From the NCBI RefSeq assembly GCF_003231305.1, contig NZ_QKVM01000036.1, positions 1 to 63,937 on the forward strand: a stretch of 63,937 nt of DNA. The letters run 5' to 3'. This document shows positions 25,707 to 34,453 of the stretch, one piece after another (position 1 is the first letter of the stretch; each line of letters opens with the position of its first letter). Origin of the DNA: Pseudomonas sichuanensis (GTDB lineage: Bacteria; Pseudomonadota; Gammaproteobacteria; Pseudomonadales; Pseudomonadaceae). The notes under the pieces were generated by a model, which ran no database searches, was not told the DNA's origin, and saw only the letters and a list, made by a program, of their open reading frames with translations. The translations under genes and the position numbers were made by a program.

Positions 25707-28700
25707 ATGAACGATACCCTCCAGAACAGACTCAATGCGTTCAACGCCCACCTTGATGCCACATACCCCGAGCATGCCGGCAATCCTATACGTCCGCCGT
25801 ACATCGAAGCTGCCCAATGGCCGATCCGACGCGCTGATTTTGGTATCGATGACCAGCGACCATGGGACGCTGACGAAAAACTGACGATCATCGTCCAGCC
25901 TTGGGCAGACATGCAGGTGCGGGACCTGGCCAAACTGTTCTGGAATGGCAAACCGGTCAGCACCAAGGCGTTGCTGGAGGAACAGCTTGGCAAGCGCCTC
26001 GTATTCAAGGTCAATGGCGACAAGGTGCCTGAGGGCCTGGGTGCTCTGGTTCTCAACGTGGAGCGAAGCGCCGGCCCGAGTGAGTTGTACAAAGCCGTCT
26101 ACACATCAGCGGCGTTGAGCACCGTGGCATGGTTCGACTGCCCTGGCGACCAGGATGAGGTTGCCGAAATCGACGCGCAGGGTGAGGAGCGATTCTTCGT
26201 GCCCTGCATACTTGCCGCACCCACCGTGCAGACGCCCGACGATGGTGTCATCCGCTCGCTGCAGACCAGCCAGGTCGTGCCGGTGACCGTCGCCCCCTAC
26301 CGTTACATGAGCCCTTTCGACACCATTCGTTTGTATTGGGGCAGTCAGGCGATTGAGCGTCTGGTGCAAGAGAACGAGGTTGGCCAGGCTGTCGTGATCG
26401 AGGTGGACAAGACAACCATCGATGCCGCGGGTGACGGTGACCCGCTGGCGCTCAGCTACGAGGTGATCGATGAAGTGGGTAACGCCTCCAGAAGTCGCTC
26501 CGAGCAGGCCTCGATCAAGGTGCAACTGGGCTCGCAACCACGCCCGGCACGTCCCGCCAGTGTTGAAACCGTCGCTGCTCCGGAGCTGTCCGGGCGAAGT
26601 TCCCAGGCCCAGCAGATCAAGGCTGACGTACCACGAGTGAAGGACGCAGCGCTGGACGATGGTTTGCTGACGGTCAGCCCCGACCTGGCGGAGCTCATGG
26701 TCACGGTTGGGTTGAGTGCAGGCCTTGTCCCTGGAGACATGGTCTACGTGACGTTGGATTGCATGCGAGCCAACGGACGGGAATGGGACGATCTTTCAGA
26801 CGACACGATCGTCGTGGATCCTCCCACCGATCAGGTCTTCCGGTTTGCCGGCGCAAAGTATGTCAAACCTTTCGAAGGTGGTTGGGTGGAAATTTCATAC
26901 ACGATCGAGCGCGGCAAGCCTGTGGTCGAGCGTACATCGGAAAAGGTCAGGGTGTATGTGGGCGATGTGCTGGAAAACCTTCCCCCTGCGCAAACGGCGC
27001 CATCGCTGGAGGACGACAACCTCGACCCGAACCTTCAAGCGTTCAAGGACGGGATCGACATCACGATTCCCGCGTTGCCGGATATCAAGCCGCCTTACCG
27101 CGTGGAGCTGTTCTGGGACACTTCGTCCGGCCGCTACCGCGAAATCGAGCAGGCAGTGGCGGCTGGCAATCGCCCCGAGCCGTTCCACATTCCGCACAGC
27201 GATCTGGCGGTAGAGGGTGCACCGCTGGTATATGCCACGGTCTATTACATGATTTACCAGGATGGCAAGCCAGACCGTGCCTCGGAAGATTTTGAGTTCA
27301 CGATCAGCGAAGAGCAGGAAGCCGAAGAGCTCGCGGACTATCTGGATGACCAATCGGCCGCCGCCAATGAAGCAGAGGCGCTGCTGCGCGACTTCGACAC
27401 CTACCTGAAATCGAAGTACCCCGATGCGCCGCCAACGGTCATCCCCAGCCCTTATCTCTACGGTGCGTTGCACCCAGCCGGAGCGGTCGATTTCGGCGTG
27501 GGGGCGCAACTGCTGGAGGACTACGACGACCAGGTGCTGGTGCTGATTCCTGCCTGGGAGTCGATGAAAGCCGGAGATGTCGTCCAGCTGTACTGGGAAG
27601 AAAGGCTTGTGGCGTTCGGCAAGGTTCGTATCACCCAGGTCGGGCAGTTCATGACCTTGGCCGTCGACAGCAGCGATGTGCCGAGCGCAAGGGGCTCGCT
27701 GTATTGCCAGGTGCGGCGAAAAGCCGGAGACATCGAGCGCTCTGCGGCGGTGAGCACGCAGGTCTTGCTCGACCCGCCTGGTGTCGAGGGTGTTCTCGGT
27801 GTCGGCCAGCAGCTGACGCGCCCCGTCGTGGCCCCGCAGTCCGGTGTGATCGGCCAGGCAGAGGCCAGAGGCAAGGTGCGTGTGACCATCGCCCCTTACC
27901 TGAACATGAACCCAAGAAATGTCATCCACCTGTTCTGGGGTGACCAGTCGATCGAGCGGGCACTGACCGAACAGGACGTCAACCAACCGGTGGTCATCGA
28001 AGTGGACGAGCAGGCCATCAGCAACGCTGGCGACAGTCTCGCGCTGCCCGTCTACTACTACGTCAGCGACGAAGTGGGAAACGAATCGGAGTGGTCGGAA
28101 GATTCCATCGTCAGTGTCAACCTGCTTGAAGGCCGGCTGCTTTCACCACAGGTGCTGGATCAGGGCGGGATGGTCAATGAGACGCATACGATCGATCGAT
28201 CGATGTCAGGTGCCGCGCCATTGTCGATCCAGGTGCATGACCCCGCCTTGCTGCCAGGAGACGACGTGGTCTTGAACTGGGTCGGCACCACGGATTCAGG
28301 GCTGGTTGTCGACAGGGTCTTCGGGTCGGTGCAGCTGCGCGAAGCCGGCGAGTTGCTCAAGTTCTCAGTGCCCAGCGAACAGTGGCAGGCCTTGAGTCGG
28401 GCGAAGTGCGCTTACACCGTTACCCGCAGCGAAATCTCCAGCAGGTCCGGCTTGGCCCACGTCCATTTCACCGCGGCGCCATCGCGCCTGCCCGCGCCAA
28501 CCCTGAAGGATGATGAGAGCGGCTGGATCGACGCGAACCTGGCGACCCTTATCGCGCGCGTTCCGTTGGAGGCGGGATTGCAGAAGGACGATATCGTCAC
28601 GTTGAAAGTGGTCGGCACGGCCTCCGATGCAACGGTAAGGCTCAAGCTCGCTCCTCGCCGGCACATCACCGCACTGTGGGTTGGCAAGGTTGTGCCGTTC

Positions 28701-29918
28701 AGCCTCAAAGGCGCCGACCACCTCAAACCGTTCGACGGGGGCTATATCGATGTCTCCTATACGGTCCAACGCGGCAATCAGACCTTGTCCTCCGAAGTGG
28801 CCCGATGGGATGTCGGTTATCTGGCGGAATCACTGCCCGCGCCAAGTCCGGAACAATCGTTGCCGCAAGGTGCGCTGGATCCCTCGCTGGGGATCTACGC
28901 CCGAGGGATGGGCATTGTGCTGCCCAGTGACATCGAGTCGTTGGCACCCTGTAAAGCCACCTTGTACTGGAGTGGGTCGGACGGTACCTACCATGAACAG
29001 GAGGTCACCATTGGCGTAGGTGAGAAGGCGCCCGTGGTCGAGGTTCCGCGAAAGGCTTTCGATCTGGACGAAGGGGTGGAAGTCGAGGCCCACTACGTCC
29101 TGGAGTTCGACGACAAACCCGCCCGCGCCTCAGCCGATCTGGTATTTCGCATTGCCAAGGGCAAGGGGCAGAGCGAGTTGCTTCCCGCCCTTGTGATCGC
29201 TGGCACCGACGGCGGCAAGCTCAGCGTCGCCGACATTCCCGCCGGTGGCCTGCAGGTGAGGGTGCCCGAGTACCCGGGTATGAGCGAAGGCGACCGGATC
29301 GTGATCAAGTTCGGCGACTACAGCCATGCACCCTATGTGGTCAAACAAAAAGGCACCCAGCTCATCACCCTGCCCAGAGGCGCGGTCTTCGGCGGCGCAT
29401 CAGGCAGCGCAAGCGTGAGTTATGAGGTCTTGCGCCCCGGCGTCGCCGAGCCCATCGCGTCCCAGGGCCTGCTGCTCGAGTGCGAGAGGATCGAGCTTTG
29501 GGAGGACTTCGAGACCATCACTCGGTTGGTCTTGCGTGCCGGCCAGAGCGTCAGAGTGCCGACCATGACCCTGAGGGTCATCGTGCCGAACCTTCAGTTC
29601 ACCAATAATCGATGGATACCCGATAAAACCATGGTCTTCGCGGTGAACGGTGTGACAGGCCCCAATCCTGCGTACGTGATGCTGTTGGACACGCCTGTCC
29701 GGGCAGTGAGGCTGCGGGTAGGGGGGTACGGCTCGATTCGCGTGCTGGACGCACGTGGGCGGGAGTTGGCCGCCTCGCTGCGCACCCACCACGGCAAGGA
29801 CAATCAGGTGACGTTGTCGGCGGGGGCCGGGCAGCTGATTCACCAGATAGAAATAGCCGCTTCGAAAAAACCAGGGTATCTGTCTATCGGCGTGGCCTCG
29901 GTGCAGATGATCAGATGA
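25707..29918 (+). CDS. Large internally duplicated beta-domain protein
   Basis: A 1403-residue protein with no signal peptide or membrane segment. It is built from two copies of an about 550-600-residue unit. The block around residues 10-110 (FNAHLDATYPE...LFWNGKPV) recurs near 565-660 (FDTYLKSKYPD...LYWEERLV). VAPYRYMSPFDTIRLYWG near 195 recurs as IAPYLNMNPRNVIHLFWG near 728, and YVKPFEGGWVEISY near 384 as HLKPFDGGYIDVSY near 1005. Each unit looks like a string of Ig-like beta sandwiches. Residues about 1260-1403 form a different C-terminal domain resembling a carbohydrate-binding jelly roll. ATG 25707 follows GGGGGTGA. Family name unknown; an adhesin or insecticidal-type surface role is speculation. 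Confidence 0.75.
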   Translation: MNDTLQNRLNAFNAHLDATYPEHAGNPIRPPYIEAAQWPIRRADFGIDDQRPWDADEKLTIIVQPWADMQVRDLAKLFWNGKPVSTKALLEEQLGKRLVFKVNGDKVPEGLGALVLNVERSAGPSELYKAVYTSAALSTVAWFDCPGDQDEVAEIDAQGEERFFVPCILAAPTVQTPDDGVIRSLQTSQVVPVTVAPYRYMSPFDTIRLYWGSQAIERLVQENEVGQAVVIEVDKTTIDAAGDGDPLALSYEVIDEVGNASRSRSEQASIKVQLGSQPRPARPASVETVAAPELSGRSSQAQQIKADVPRVKDAALDDGLLTVSPDLAELMVTVGLSAGLVPGDMVYVTLDCMRANGREWDDLSDDTIVVDPPTDQVFRFAGAKYVKPFEGGWVEISYTIERGKPVVERTSEKVRVYVGDVLENLPPAQTAPSLEDDNLDPNLQAFKDGIDITIPALPDIKPPYRVELFWDTSSGRYREIEQAVAAGNRPEPFHIPHSDLAVEGAPLVYATVYYMIYQDGKPDRASEDFEFTISEEQEAEELADYLDDQSAAANEAEALLRDFDTYLKSKYPDAPPTVIPSPYLYGALHPAGAVDFGVGAQLLEDYDDQVLVLIPAWESMKAGDVVQLYWEERLVAFGKVRITQVGQFMTLAVDSSDVPSARGSLYCQVRRKAGDIERSAAVSTQVLLDPPGVEGVLGVGQQLTRPVVAPQSGVIGQAEARGKVRVTIAPYLNMNPRNVIHLFWGDQSIERALTEQDVNQPVVIEVDEQAISNAGDSLALPVYYYVSDEVGNESEWSEDSIVSVNLLEGRLLSPQVLDQGGMVNETHTIDRSMSGAAPLSIQVHDPALLPGDDVVLNWVGTTDSGLVVDRVFGSVQLREAGELLKFSVPSEQWQALSRAKCAYTVTRSEISSRSGLAHVHFTAAPSRLPAPTLKDDESGWIDANLATLIARVPLEAGLQKDDIVTLKVVGTASDATVRLKLAPRRHITALWVGKVVPFSLKGADHLKPFDGGYIDVSYTVQRGNQTLSSEVARWDVGYLAESLPAPSPEQSLPQGALDPSLGIYARGMGIVLPSDIESLAPCKATLYWSGSDGTYHEQEVTIGVGEKAPVVEVPRKAFDLDEGVEVEAHYVLEFDDKPARASADLVFRIAKGKGQSELLPALVIAGTDGGKLSVADIPAGGLQVRVPEYPGMSEGDRIVIKFGDYSHAPYVVKQKGTQLITLPRGAVFGGASGSASVSYEVLRPGVAEPIASQGLLLECERIELWEDFETITRLVLRAGQSVRVPTMTLRVIVPNLQFTNNRWIPDKTMVFAVNGVTGPNPAYVMLLDTPVRAVRLRVGGYGSIRVLDARGRELAASLRTHHGKDNQVTLSAGAGQLIHQIEIAASKKPGYLSIGVASVQMIR

Positions 29919-30012
29919 TGCCTCAGCGCTGGCCGCGCGTGAACTCCCAGCGGTACAGCGCGCCGCTTCGGAAGCGGTGGCCGATGCAGGGCAGCCGGCG
30001 CAGGTCCTCGGG

Positions 30013-30073
30013 GCCTCATCGCGGGGCAAGTCGCAGCGGCGGTTCGCCGCTGCGACTTGCCCCGCGATGAGGC
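30013..30073. repeat. Perfect 29-bp inverted repeat hairpin
   Basis: GCCTCATCGCGGGGCAAGTC at 30013 begins a 29-base arm matched exactly by its complement ending at 30073, with only three bases between. The sequence contains a REP-like GCGGGGCAAG core but diverges afterwards. It lies between the stop codons of the 1403-residue protein and the DUF3077 gene and may act as a bidirectional terminator. Confidence 0.85.
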
Positions 30074-30080
30074 CATTGGA

Positions 30081-30332
30081 TCAACCGGAGCGATCCATCC
30101 CCAGCTCCATGTCATCAATCAGCGCCTTGGCCATGGCGCTGAGGATGCGCGCCGAACTGCCGGCGAGCATGTCGCCTTCCATCTCGGCCTCGCAGGTGAG
30201 GTGGCGGATGCAGCCGAGCAGTACCGACAGCTCATCGAAAGCGTGCTGGAAGGGGATGCCGGGCTGGATGCGAAACAGCTCCAGGCAGGTGGTGGTGCCT
30301 GAAGTGCTGCCATGGTTGCTCGGGGTGGTCAT
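30081..30332 (-). CDS. DUF3077 family protein
   Basis: An 83-residue protein of a Pseudomonas-restricted family. Visible features are CLELFRIQPGIPFQHAFDELSVLLGCIRHLT (residues about 16-46) followed by an Ala/Met-rich helix ending ALIDDMELGMD. It is predicted helical and cytoplasmic with no known function. The ATG overlaps the stop of the preceding 79-residue gene by four bases, so the two are translationally coupled. Confidence 0.8.
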   Translation of the reverse strand: MTTPSNHGSTSGTTTCLELFRIQPGIPFQHAFDELSVLLGCIRHLTCEAEMEGDMLAGSSARILSAMAKALIDDMELGMDRSG

Positions 30333-30568
30333 GGCTGCGCTCCTGTTTCGTGGCGGATCAGGGGGTAGAGCAGTTGGTTGAGGTAGATGCAGGTGTTCAG
30401 CAGGGTTTGGCGCTGTTCTTCGCTGTTGGTGTCGAAGTACATGTCGAGCACTTCGCGCAGGCAGCCCATCAATGAGGTGGCCTCGGTGCGGGCGGCTTCG
30501 GGGGTTAAGTCGGGGGAAATGGACAGGTAAGGGAAGAAACGGGGTGGGTCGGGGACGATCTTTTTCAT
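30329..30568 (-). CDS. DUF6124-like small protein
   Basis: A 79-residue helical protein starting MKKIVPDPPRF, the typical start of a Pseudomonas small-protein family, with a middle TSLMGCLREVLDMYFDTN and a C-terminal LLNTCIYLNQLLYPLIRHE helix. Function unknown. It overlaps the DUF3077 gene and lies downstream of a candidate structured leader (30633-30777). The ribosome-binding site is weak, which leaves room for regulation by the leader. Confidence 0.7.
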   Translation of the reverse strand: MKKIVPDPPRFFPYLSISPDLTPEAARTEATSLMGCLREVLDMYFDTNSEEQRQTLLNTCIYLNQLLYPLIRHETGAQP

Positions 30569-30632
30569 AGGTGTATCTCTTGTGCTGGCTCAGGGAGGCA
30601 CCACCCCAGGCAACTCTCACAAGACAAAGGGT

Positions 30633-30777
30633 GGCAGCCGTGAACGGGGTGAGAATCCGGGGCACAAGAAACCCGGTCAGACCGAAGTCTGCCCGCACAC
30701 GGCTGCCATGAAAGAGTGGCCGAATTTCTTGAAGCTTCGGGATTCTCACACCCCGGTCACCAAATGTGGCGACCGGG
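30633..30777 (-). ncRNA. Candidate structured leader with interleaved complementary arms
   Basis: Read on the minus strand, in order: a hairpin CCCGGTC...GACCGGG (30777-30752); arm a GTGAGAATCC (30749-30740); arm b GGCAGCCGTG (30707-30698); a perfect CAGAC-TTCG-GTCTG hairpin (30691-30678); arm a' GGATTCTCAC (30658-30649); arm b' CACGGCTGCC (30642-30633). Arms a/a' and b/b' are each ten-base perfect complements but cross, which is a pseudoknot order or two alternative folds. It lies about 65-210 bp upstream of the DUF6124-like start. No protein homology was recognised. Confidence 0.5.
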
Positions 30778-30920
30778 TGAAGTTAGCCCTGAGGGATTTC
30801 CCCGACAATGCAGCAACTTCCGGCAGGTGCGTAGGATAGTTCCCAAGCCTTTTGGGTTGAAGCATTTGGTTGCAGGTTCGGAAATGTCTTACGCCGTTGC
30901 GGGGTGCCTGATCAGGATCT

Positions 30921-31296
30921 GGTAATGGCCACCAGGTGCATGTCGAAAGGTTGGGTCAGGGCCACCAGGTGCCTGCCGATGTTCTTGCAGCGCCTTTGAG
31001 ATCGAGCGCCGCCCGCGCGGCGCATCGCGGGACAAGCCCGCTCCCACATTTGTTTCGGGCCAGTCTTTCCTGTGCCATCACCTGGTCCGCCTTGTTGGTA
31101 CGACGCGGTTTTGGCGTAGTCGCAAATGCTGCTTCGCATGACTCAAGACATGCACCAGGGCGGGCAGCGGTACTTTCACAGGACTCATTGGCCCGAAACA
31201 AATGTGGGAGCGGGCTTGTCCCGCGATGCGCCGCGCGGGCGGCGCTCGATCTCATGGGCGCTGCAAAAAGACTGGCGAACACCTTGTGGCCATTAC
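30921..31296. repeat. Composite inverted palindromic element (family copy A)
   Basis: Two copies of an about 78-bp segment face each other: 30985-31062 and 31189-31265, nearly identical in complement, around a 126-bp spacer. Each joins GCAGCGCC and ATCGAGCGCCGCCCGCGCGG to a REP half and a tail TTTGTTTCGGGCCA. Outside them lie GGTAATGGCCACCAGGTG (30921-30938) and its counterpart CACCTTGTGGCCATTAC (31280-31296). Other copies of the family are at 41847-41990, 58839-58905 and the window end. Confidence 0.8.
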
Positions 31297-31362
31297 TCTA
31301 TTCCCCGGCGAACACCCGGCAGCCCGCGTACAGAACCAGCACAGATGACACGCAACCCTGCC

Positions 31363-31398
31363 TGCACAAAACGGATAGCACTCTGCACGATCTGGATA
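31363..31398 (+). promoter_or_regulatory. BenR/XylS-type binding boxes of the benA promoter
   Basis: Two direct repeats fit TGCA-N6-GGATA exactly: 31363-31377 and 31384-31398, 21 bp apart start to start. This is the arrangement known for XylS at Pm and BenR at Pb. A possible -10 (CATAAC) lies at 31418-31423, so the second box would border the -35 region, as in class II activation. The benA start codon is 64 bp beyond the second box. Confidence 0.85.
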
Positions 31399-31461
31399 TC
31401 TGCGCCCCCACCCAGGGCATAACCTGACCCGGCCTGAACAATAACAATGGAGGCCCTGGCC

Positions 31462-32820
31462 ATGTCCCTGGGATTCGACTACCTCAATGCCATGCTCGAA
31501 GATGACCGGGAGAAGGGCGTCTATCGTTGCAAGCGTGAAATGTTCACCGACCCGCGCCTGTTCGACCTGGAGATGAAGCACATCTTCGAAGGCAACTGGA
31601 TCTACCTGGCCCACGAAAGCCAGATCCCCGAAAACAACGACTTCCTCACCCTGACCATGGGGCGCCAGCCGATCTTCATCGCGCGCAACAAGGACGGGGT
31701 GCTCAACGCCTTCCTCAATGCCTGCAGCCACCGCGGCGCCATGCTCTGCCGGCACAAGCGCGGCAACCGCTCCAGCTACACCTGCCCGTTCCACGGCTGG
31801 ACCTTCAACAACAGCGGCAAGCTGCTCAAGGTCAAGGACCCGAGCAACGCCGGCTACCCCGACAGCTTCAACTGCGACGGCTCCCACGATCTGACCAAGG
31901 TGGCGCGTTTCGAATCGTACCGCGGCTTCCTGTTCGGCAGCCTCAAAGCCGACGTGAAGCCCCTGGTCGAGCACCTGGGCGAGTCGGCGAAGATCATCGA
32001 CATGATCGTCGACCAGTCCCCCGAGGGCCTGGAGGTGCTGCGCGGCGCAAGCTCCTACATCTACGAAGGCAACTGGAAGCTCACCGCCGAAAACGGCGCT
32101 GACGGCTACCACGTCAGCTCCGTGCACTGGAACTACGCCGCCACCCAGAACCAGCGCAAGCAGCGCGAAGCGGGCGACGAAATCAAGACCATGAGCGCCG
32201 GCGCCTGGGCCAAGCAAGGTGGCGGTTTCTACTCCTTCGACCACGGCCACCTGCTGCTGTGGACGCGCTGGGCCAACCCCGAGGATCGCCCGGCCTACGA
32301 GCGCCGTGACCAGTTGGCCGCCGATTTCGGCCAGGCCCGCGCCGACTGGATGATCGAGAACTCGCGCAACCTGTGCCTGTACCCGAACGTGTACCTGATG
32401 GACCAGTTCAGCTCGCAGATCCGCATCGCCCGGCCGATTTCGGTGAACAAGACCGAGATCACCATCTACTGCATCGCGCCGAAGGGCGAGAGCGCCGAGG
32501 CCCGGGCCAAGCGCATCCGCCAGTACGAGGACTTCTTCAACGTCAGTGGCATGGCCACCCCGGATGACCTGGAAGAGTTCCGCTCGTGCCAGACCGGCTA
32601 CGGCGGCGGCACCGGCTGGAACGACATGTCTCGCGGCGCGCAGCACTGGGTCGAAGGTGCCGACGAGGCGGCGAAGGAGATCGAGCTCGAACCGCTGCTG
32701 TCGGGCGTGCGTACCGAGGACGAAGGTTTGTTCGTGCTGCAGCACAAGTACTGGCAGGACACCATGATCCAGGCGTTGAAGGACGAACAGCTTCTGATCC
32801 CAGTGGAGGCCGTGCAATGA
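31462..32820 (+). CDS. benA: Benzoate 1,2-dioxygenase, large (alpha) oxygenase subunit
   Basis: A 452-residue Rieske non-heme iron oxygenase alpha subunit. It binds [2Fe-2S] through C88-x-H90 and C108-xx-H111, and the catalytic domain carries the DGYHVSSVHWNY iron site. With BenB and reductase BenC it dihydroxylates benzoate to the cis-1,2-diol. The ATG at 31462 with GGAGG eight bases upstream is used instead of the in-frame ATG at 31447, which would overlap that site. First gene of a long plus-strand run. Confidence 0.95.
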   Translation: MSLGFDYLNAMLEDDREKGVYRCKREMFTDPRLFDLEMKHIFEGNWIYLAHESQIPENNDFLTLTMGRQPIFIARNKDGVLNAFLNACSHRGAMLCRHKRGNRSSYTCPFHGWTFNNSGKLLKVKDPSNAGYPDSFNCDGSHDLTKVARFESYRGFLFGSLKADVKPLVEHLGESAKIIDMIVDQSPEGLEVLRGASSYIYEGNWKLTAENGADGYHVSSVHWNYAATQNQRKQREAGDEIKTMSAGAWAKQGGGFYSFDHGHLLLWTRWANPEDRPAYERRDQLAADFGQARADWMIENSRNLCLYPNVYLMDQFSSQIRIARPISVNKTEITIYCIAPKGESAEARAKRIRQYEDFFNVSGMATPDDLEEFRSCQTGYGGGTGWNDMSRGAQHWVEGADEAAKEIELEPLLSGVRTEDEGLFVLQHKYWQDTMIQALKDEQLLIPVEAVQ

Positions 32821-33302
32821 GCCTGCATGACACCGTGCGCGACTTCCTCTACCGCGAAGCGCGCTACCTGGACGATGCCCAGTGGGACCAGTGGTTGGAG
32901 CTGTACAGCAGTGATGCGACGTTCTGGATGCCGTCCTGGGACGATGACGACAGCCTGACCGAAGATCCGCAGAGCGAGATCTCGCTGATCTGGTACGGCA
33001 ACCGTGGTGGCCTCGAGGACCGGGTATTCCGTATCAAGACCGAGCGCTCCAGCGCCACCGTGCCGGACACCCGAACCTCGCACAACATCAGCAACATCGA
33101 GATCGTTGAGCAAAGCGAGGACAGCTGCCAGGTGCGCTTCAACTGGCACACCCTGAGCTTTCGCTACAAGACCACCGACAGCTACTTCGGCACCAGCTTC
33201 TACACCCTCGACCTGCGCGGCGAGCAGCCGCTGATCAGGCACAAGAAGGTGGTACTGAAGAACGACTACGTCCGTCAGGTCATCGACATCTATCACATCT
33301 GA
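32817..33302 (+). CDS. benB: Benzoate 1,2-dioxygenase, small (beta) subunit
   Basis: A 161-residue beta subunit of the aromatic-ring-hydroxylating dioxygenase, with the typical start TVRDFLYREARYLDDAQWDQWLELY and the WMPSWDDDDSLTEDPQSEISLIWY segment. It forms the alpha3beta3 oxygenase with BenA and contributes to substrate specificity. Its ATG overlaps the benA stop by four bases, indicating translational coupling. Confidence 0.95.
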   Translation: MSLHDTVRDFLYREARYLDDAQWDQWLELYSSDATFWMPSWDDDDSLTEDPQSEISLIWYGNRGGLEDRVFRIKTERSSATVPDTRTSHNISNIEIVEQSEDSCQVRFNWHTLSFRYKTTDSYFGTSFYTLDLRGEQPLIRHKKVVLKNDYVRQVIDIYHI

Positions 33303-33370
33303 TCCACCAGGCCGAGCCTGTCGGTGTGCCCCACGGCGCGCCGCGGCCAGGCTCGCCCGTGAGGTGCACC

Positions 33371-34381
33371 ATGAGCTACCACATCGCACTGAATTTCGAA
33401 GACGGGGTCACCCGCTTCATCGAGGCCGACGGCACTGAAACCGTGGCCGATGCCGCCTACCGCCAGGGCATCAACATCCCGCTGGACTGCCGTGACGGCG
33501 CCTGCGGCACCTGCAAGTGCAAGGCCGAATCGGGCCGTTACGACCTGGGCGACAACTTCATCGAGGACGCCCTGAGCGAGGAGGAAATCGCCCAGGGCTA
33601 CGTGCTCACCTGCCAGATGCGCGCCGAAAGCGACTGCGTGGTGCGCATCCCGGCCTCGTCGCAGCTGTGCAAGACCGAGCAGGCCAGCTTCGAGGCGGCC
33701 ATCAGCGATGTGCGCCAGCTGTCGGCCAGCACCATTGCCTTGTCGATCAAGGGCGAGGCACTGAACCGCCTGGCGTTCCTGCCGGGGCAATACGTCAACC
33801 TCAAGGTGCCGGGCAGCGAGCAGAGCCGCGCCTATTCGTTCAGCTCACTGCCCAAGGACGGCGAAGTCAGCTTCCTGATCCGCAACGTGCCGGGCGGGCT
33901 GATGAGCAGCTTTCTCACCCAGCTGGCCAAGGCTGGCGACAGCATGAGCCTGGCAGGCCCTTTGGGTAGTTTCTACCTGCGGCCGATCCAGCGCCCCTTG
34001 CTGCTGCTGGCCGGTGGCACGGGCCTCGCGCCATTCACCGCCATGCTGGAGAAGATCGCCGAGCAAGGCAGCGAGCACCCACTGCACCTGATCTACGGCG
34101 TGACCAACGACTTCGACCTGGTCGAGCTGGACCGCCTGCAGGCGCTGGCCGCGCGCATCCCCAACTTCACCTACAGCGCCTGCGTGGCCAACCCCGACAG
34201 CCAGTATCCGCAGAAGGGCTACGTGACCCAGCACATCGAGCCGCGCCACCTCAATGAAGGCGATGTGGATGTGTACCTGTGCGGCCCGCCACCGATGGTC
34301 GAGGCGGTCAGCCAATACATCCGCGAACAGGGCATTACCCCGGCCAACTTCTACTACGAGAAGTTCGCCGCGGCAGCCTGA
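33371..34381 (+). CDS. benC: Benzoate 1,2-dioxygenase reductase component
   Basis: A 336-residue electron-transfer protein. It has an N-terminal plant-type [2Fe-2S] ferredoxin domain with C40, C45, C48 and C81, an FAD domain with RAYSFSS, and an NAD domain with GGTGLAPFTAM and CGPPPMVEAV. It passes electrons from NADH to BenAB. ATG 33371 is preferred over the upstream in-frame start, which would add unconserved residues. A 68-bp gap separates it from benB. Confidence 0.95.
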   Translation: MSYHIALNFEDGVTRFIEADGTETVADAAYRQGINIPLDCRDGACGTCKCKAESGRYDLGDNFIEDALSEEEIAQGYVLTCQMRAESDCVVRIPASSQLCKTEQASFEAAISDVRQLSASTIALSIKGEALNRLAFLPGQYVNLKVPGSEQSRAYSFSSLPKDGEVSFLIRNVPGGLMSSFLTQLAKAGDSMSLAGPLGSFYLRPIQRPLLLLAGGTGLAPFTAMLEKIAEQGSEHPLHLIYGVTNDFDLVELDRLQALAARIPNFTYSACVANPDSQYPQKGYVTQHIEPRHLNEGDVDVYLCGPPPMVEAVSQYIREQGITPANFYYEKFAAAA

Positions 34382-34430
34382 GGCTTTTACGGGGCTGCCC
34401 GCATCGTGCGGGTGAGGGTGGCCTCTTTTT
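34380..34430 (+). terminator. Terminator-like hairpin between benC and benD
   Basis: CCCGCA-tcg-TGCGGG (34398-34412) lies inside an outer GAGGC/GCCTC pair (34380-34384 with 34421-34425), followed immediately by TTTTT. It begins at the benC stop codon. It could partly terminate transcription after benABC and lower expression of the downstream genes. Confidence 0.5.
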
Positions 34431-34453
34431 ATTCACACAGGGATTTCGGTCTT

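Larger units (their letters stand above)
30569..31461. other. Long intergenic region between the DUF6124-like gene and benA
   Basis: About 890 bp without a supported gene. It holds the candidate structured leader (30633-30777), a composite palindromic repeat (30921-31296) and the benA promoter region with BenR boxes (31363-31398). In related strains benR usually occupies this position; no helix-turn-helix coding sequence was found here on either strand. Confidence 0.7.

Noticed and set aside
25707..29918. Insecticidal Tc/RHS toxin identity for the large protein
   Set aside because: No YD repeats, RHS core or toxin partner genes are visible; only beta-domain repeats can be supported.
30936..31427. 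Plus- and minus-strand frames of more than 100 codons through the composite repeat
   Set aside because: They translate repeat and REP DNA (residue strings like AHRGTSPLPH) and have no coding support.
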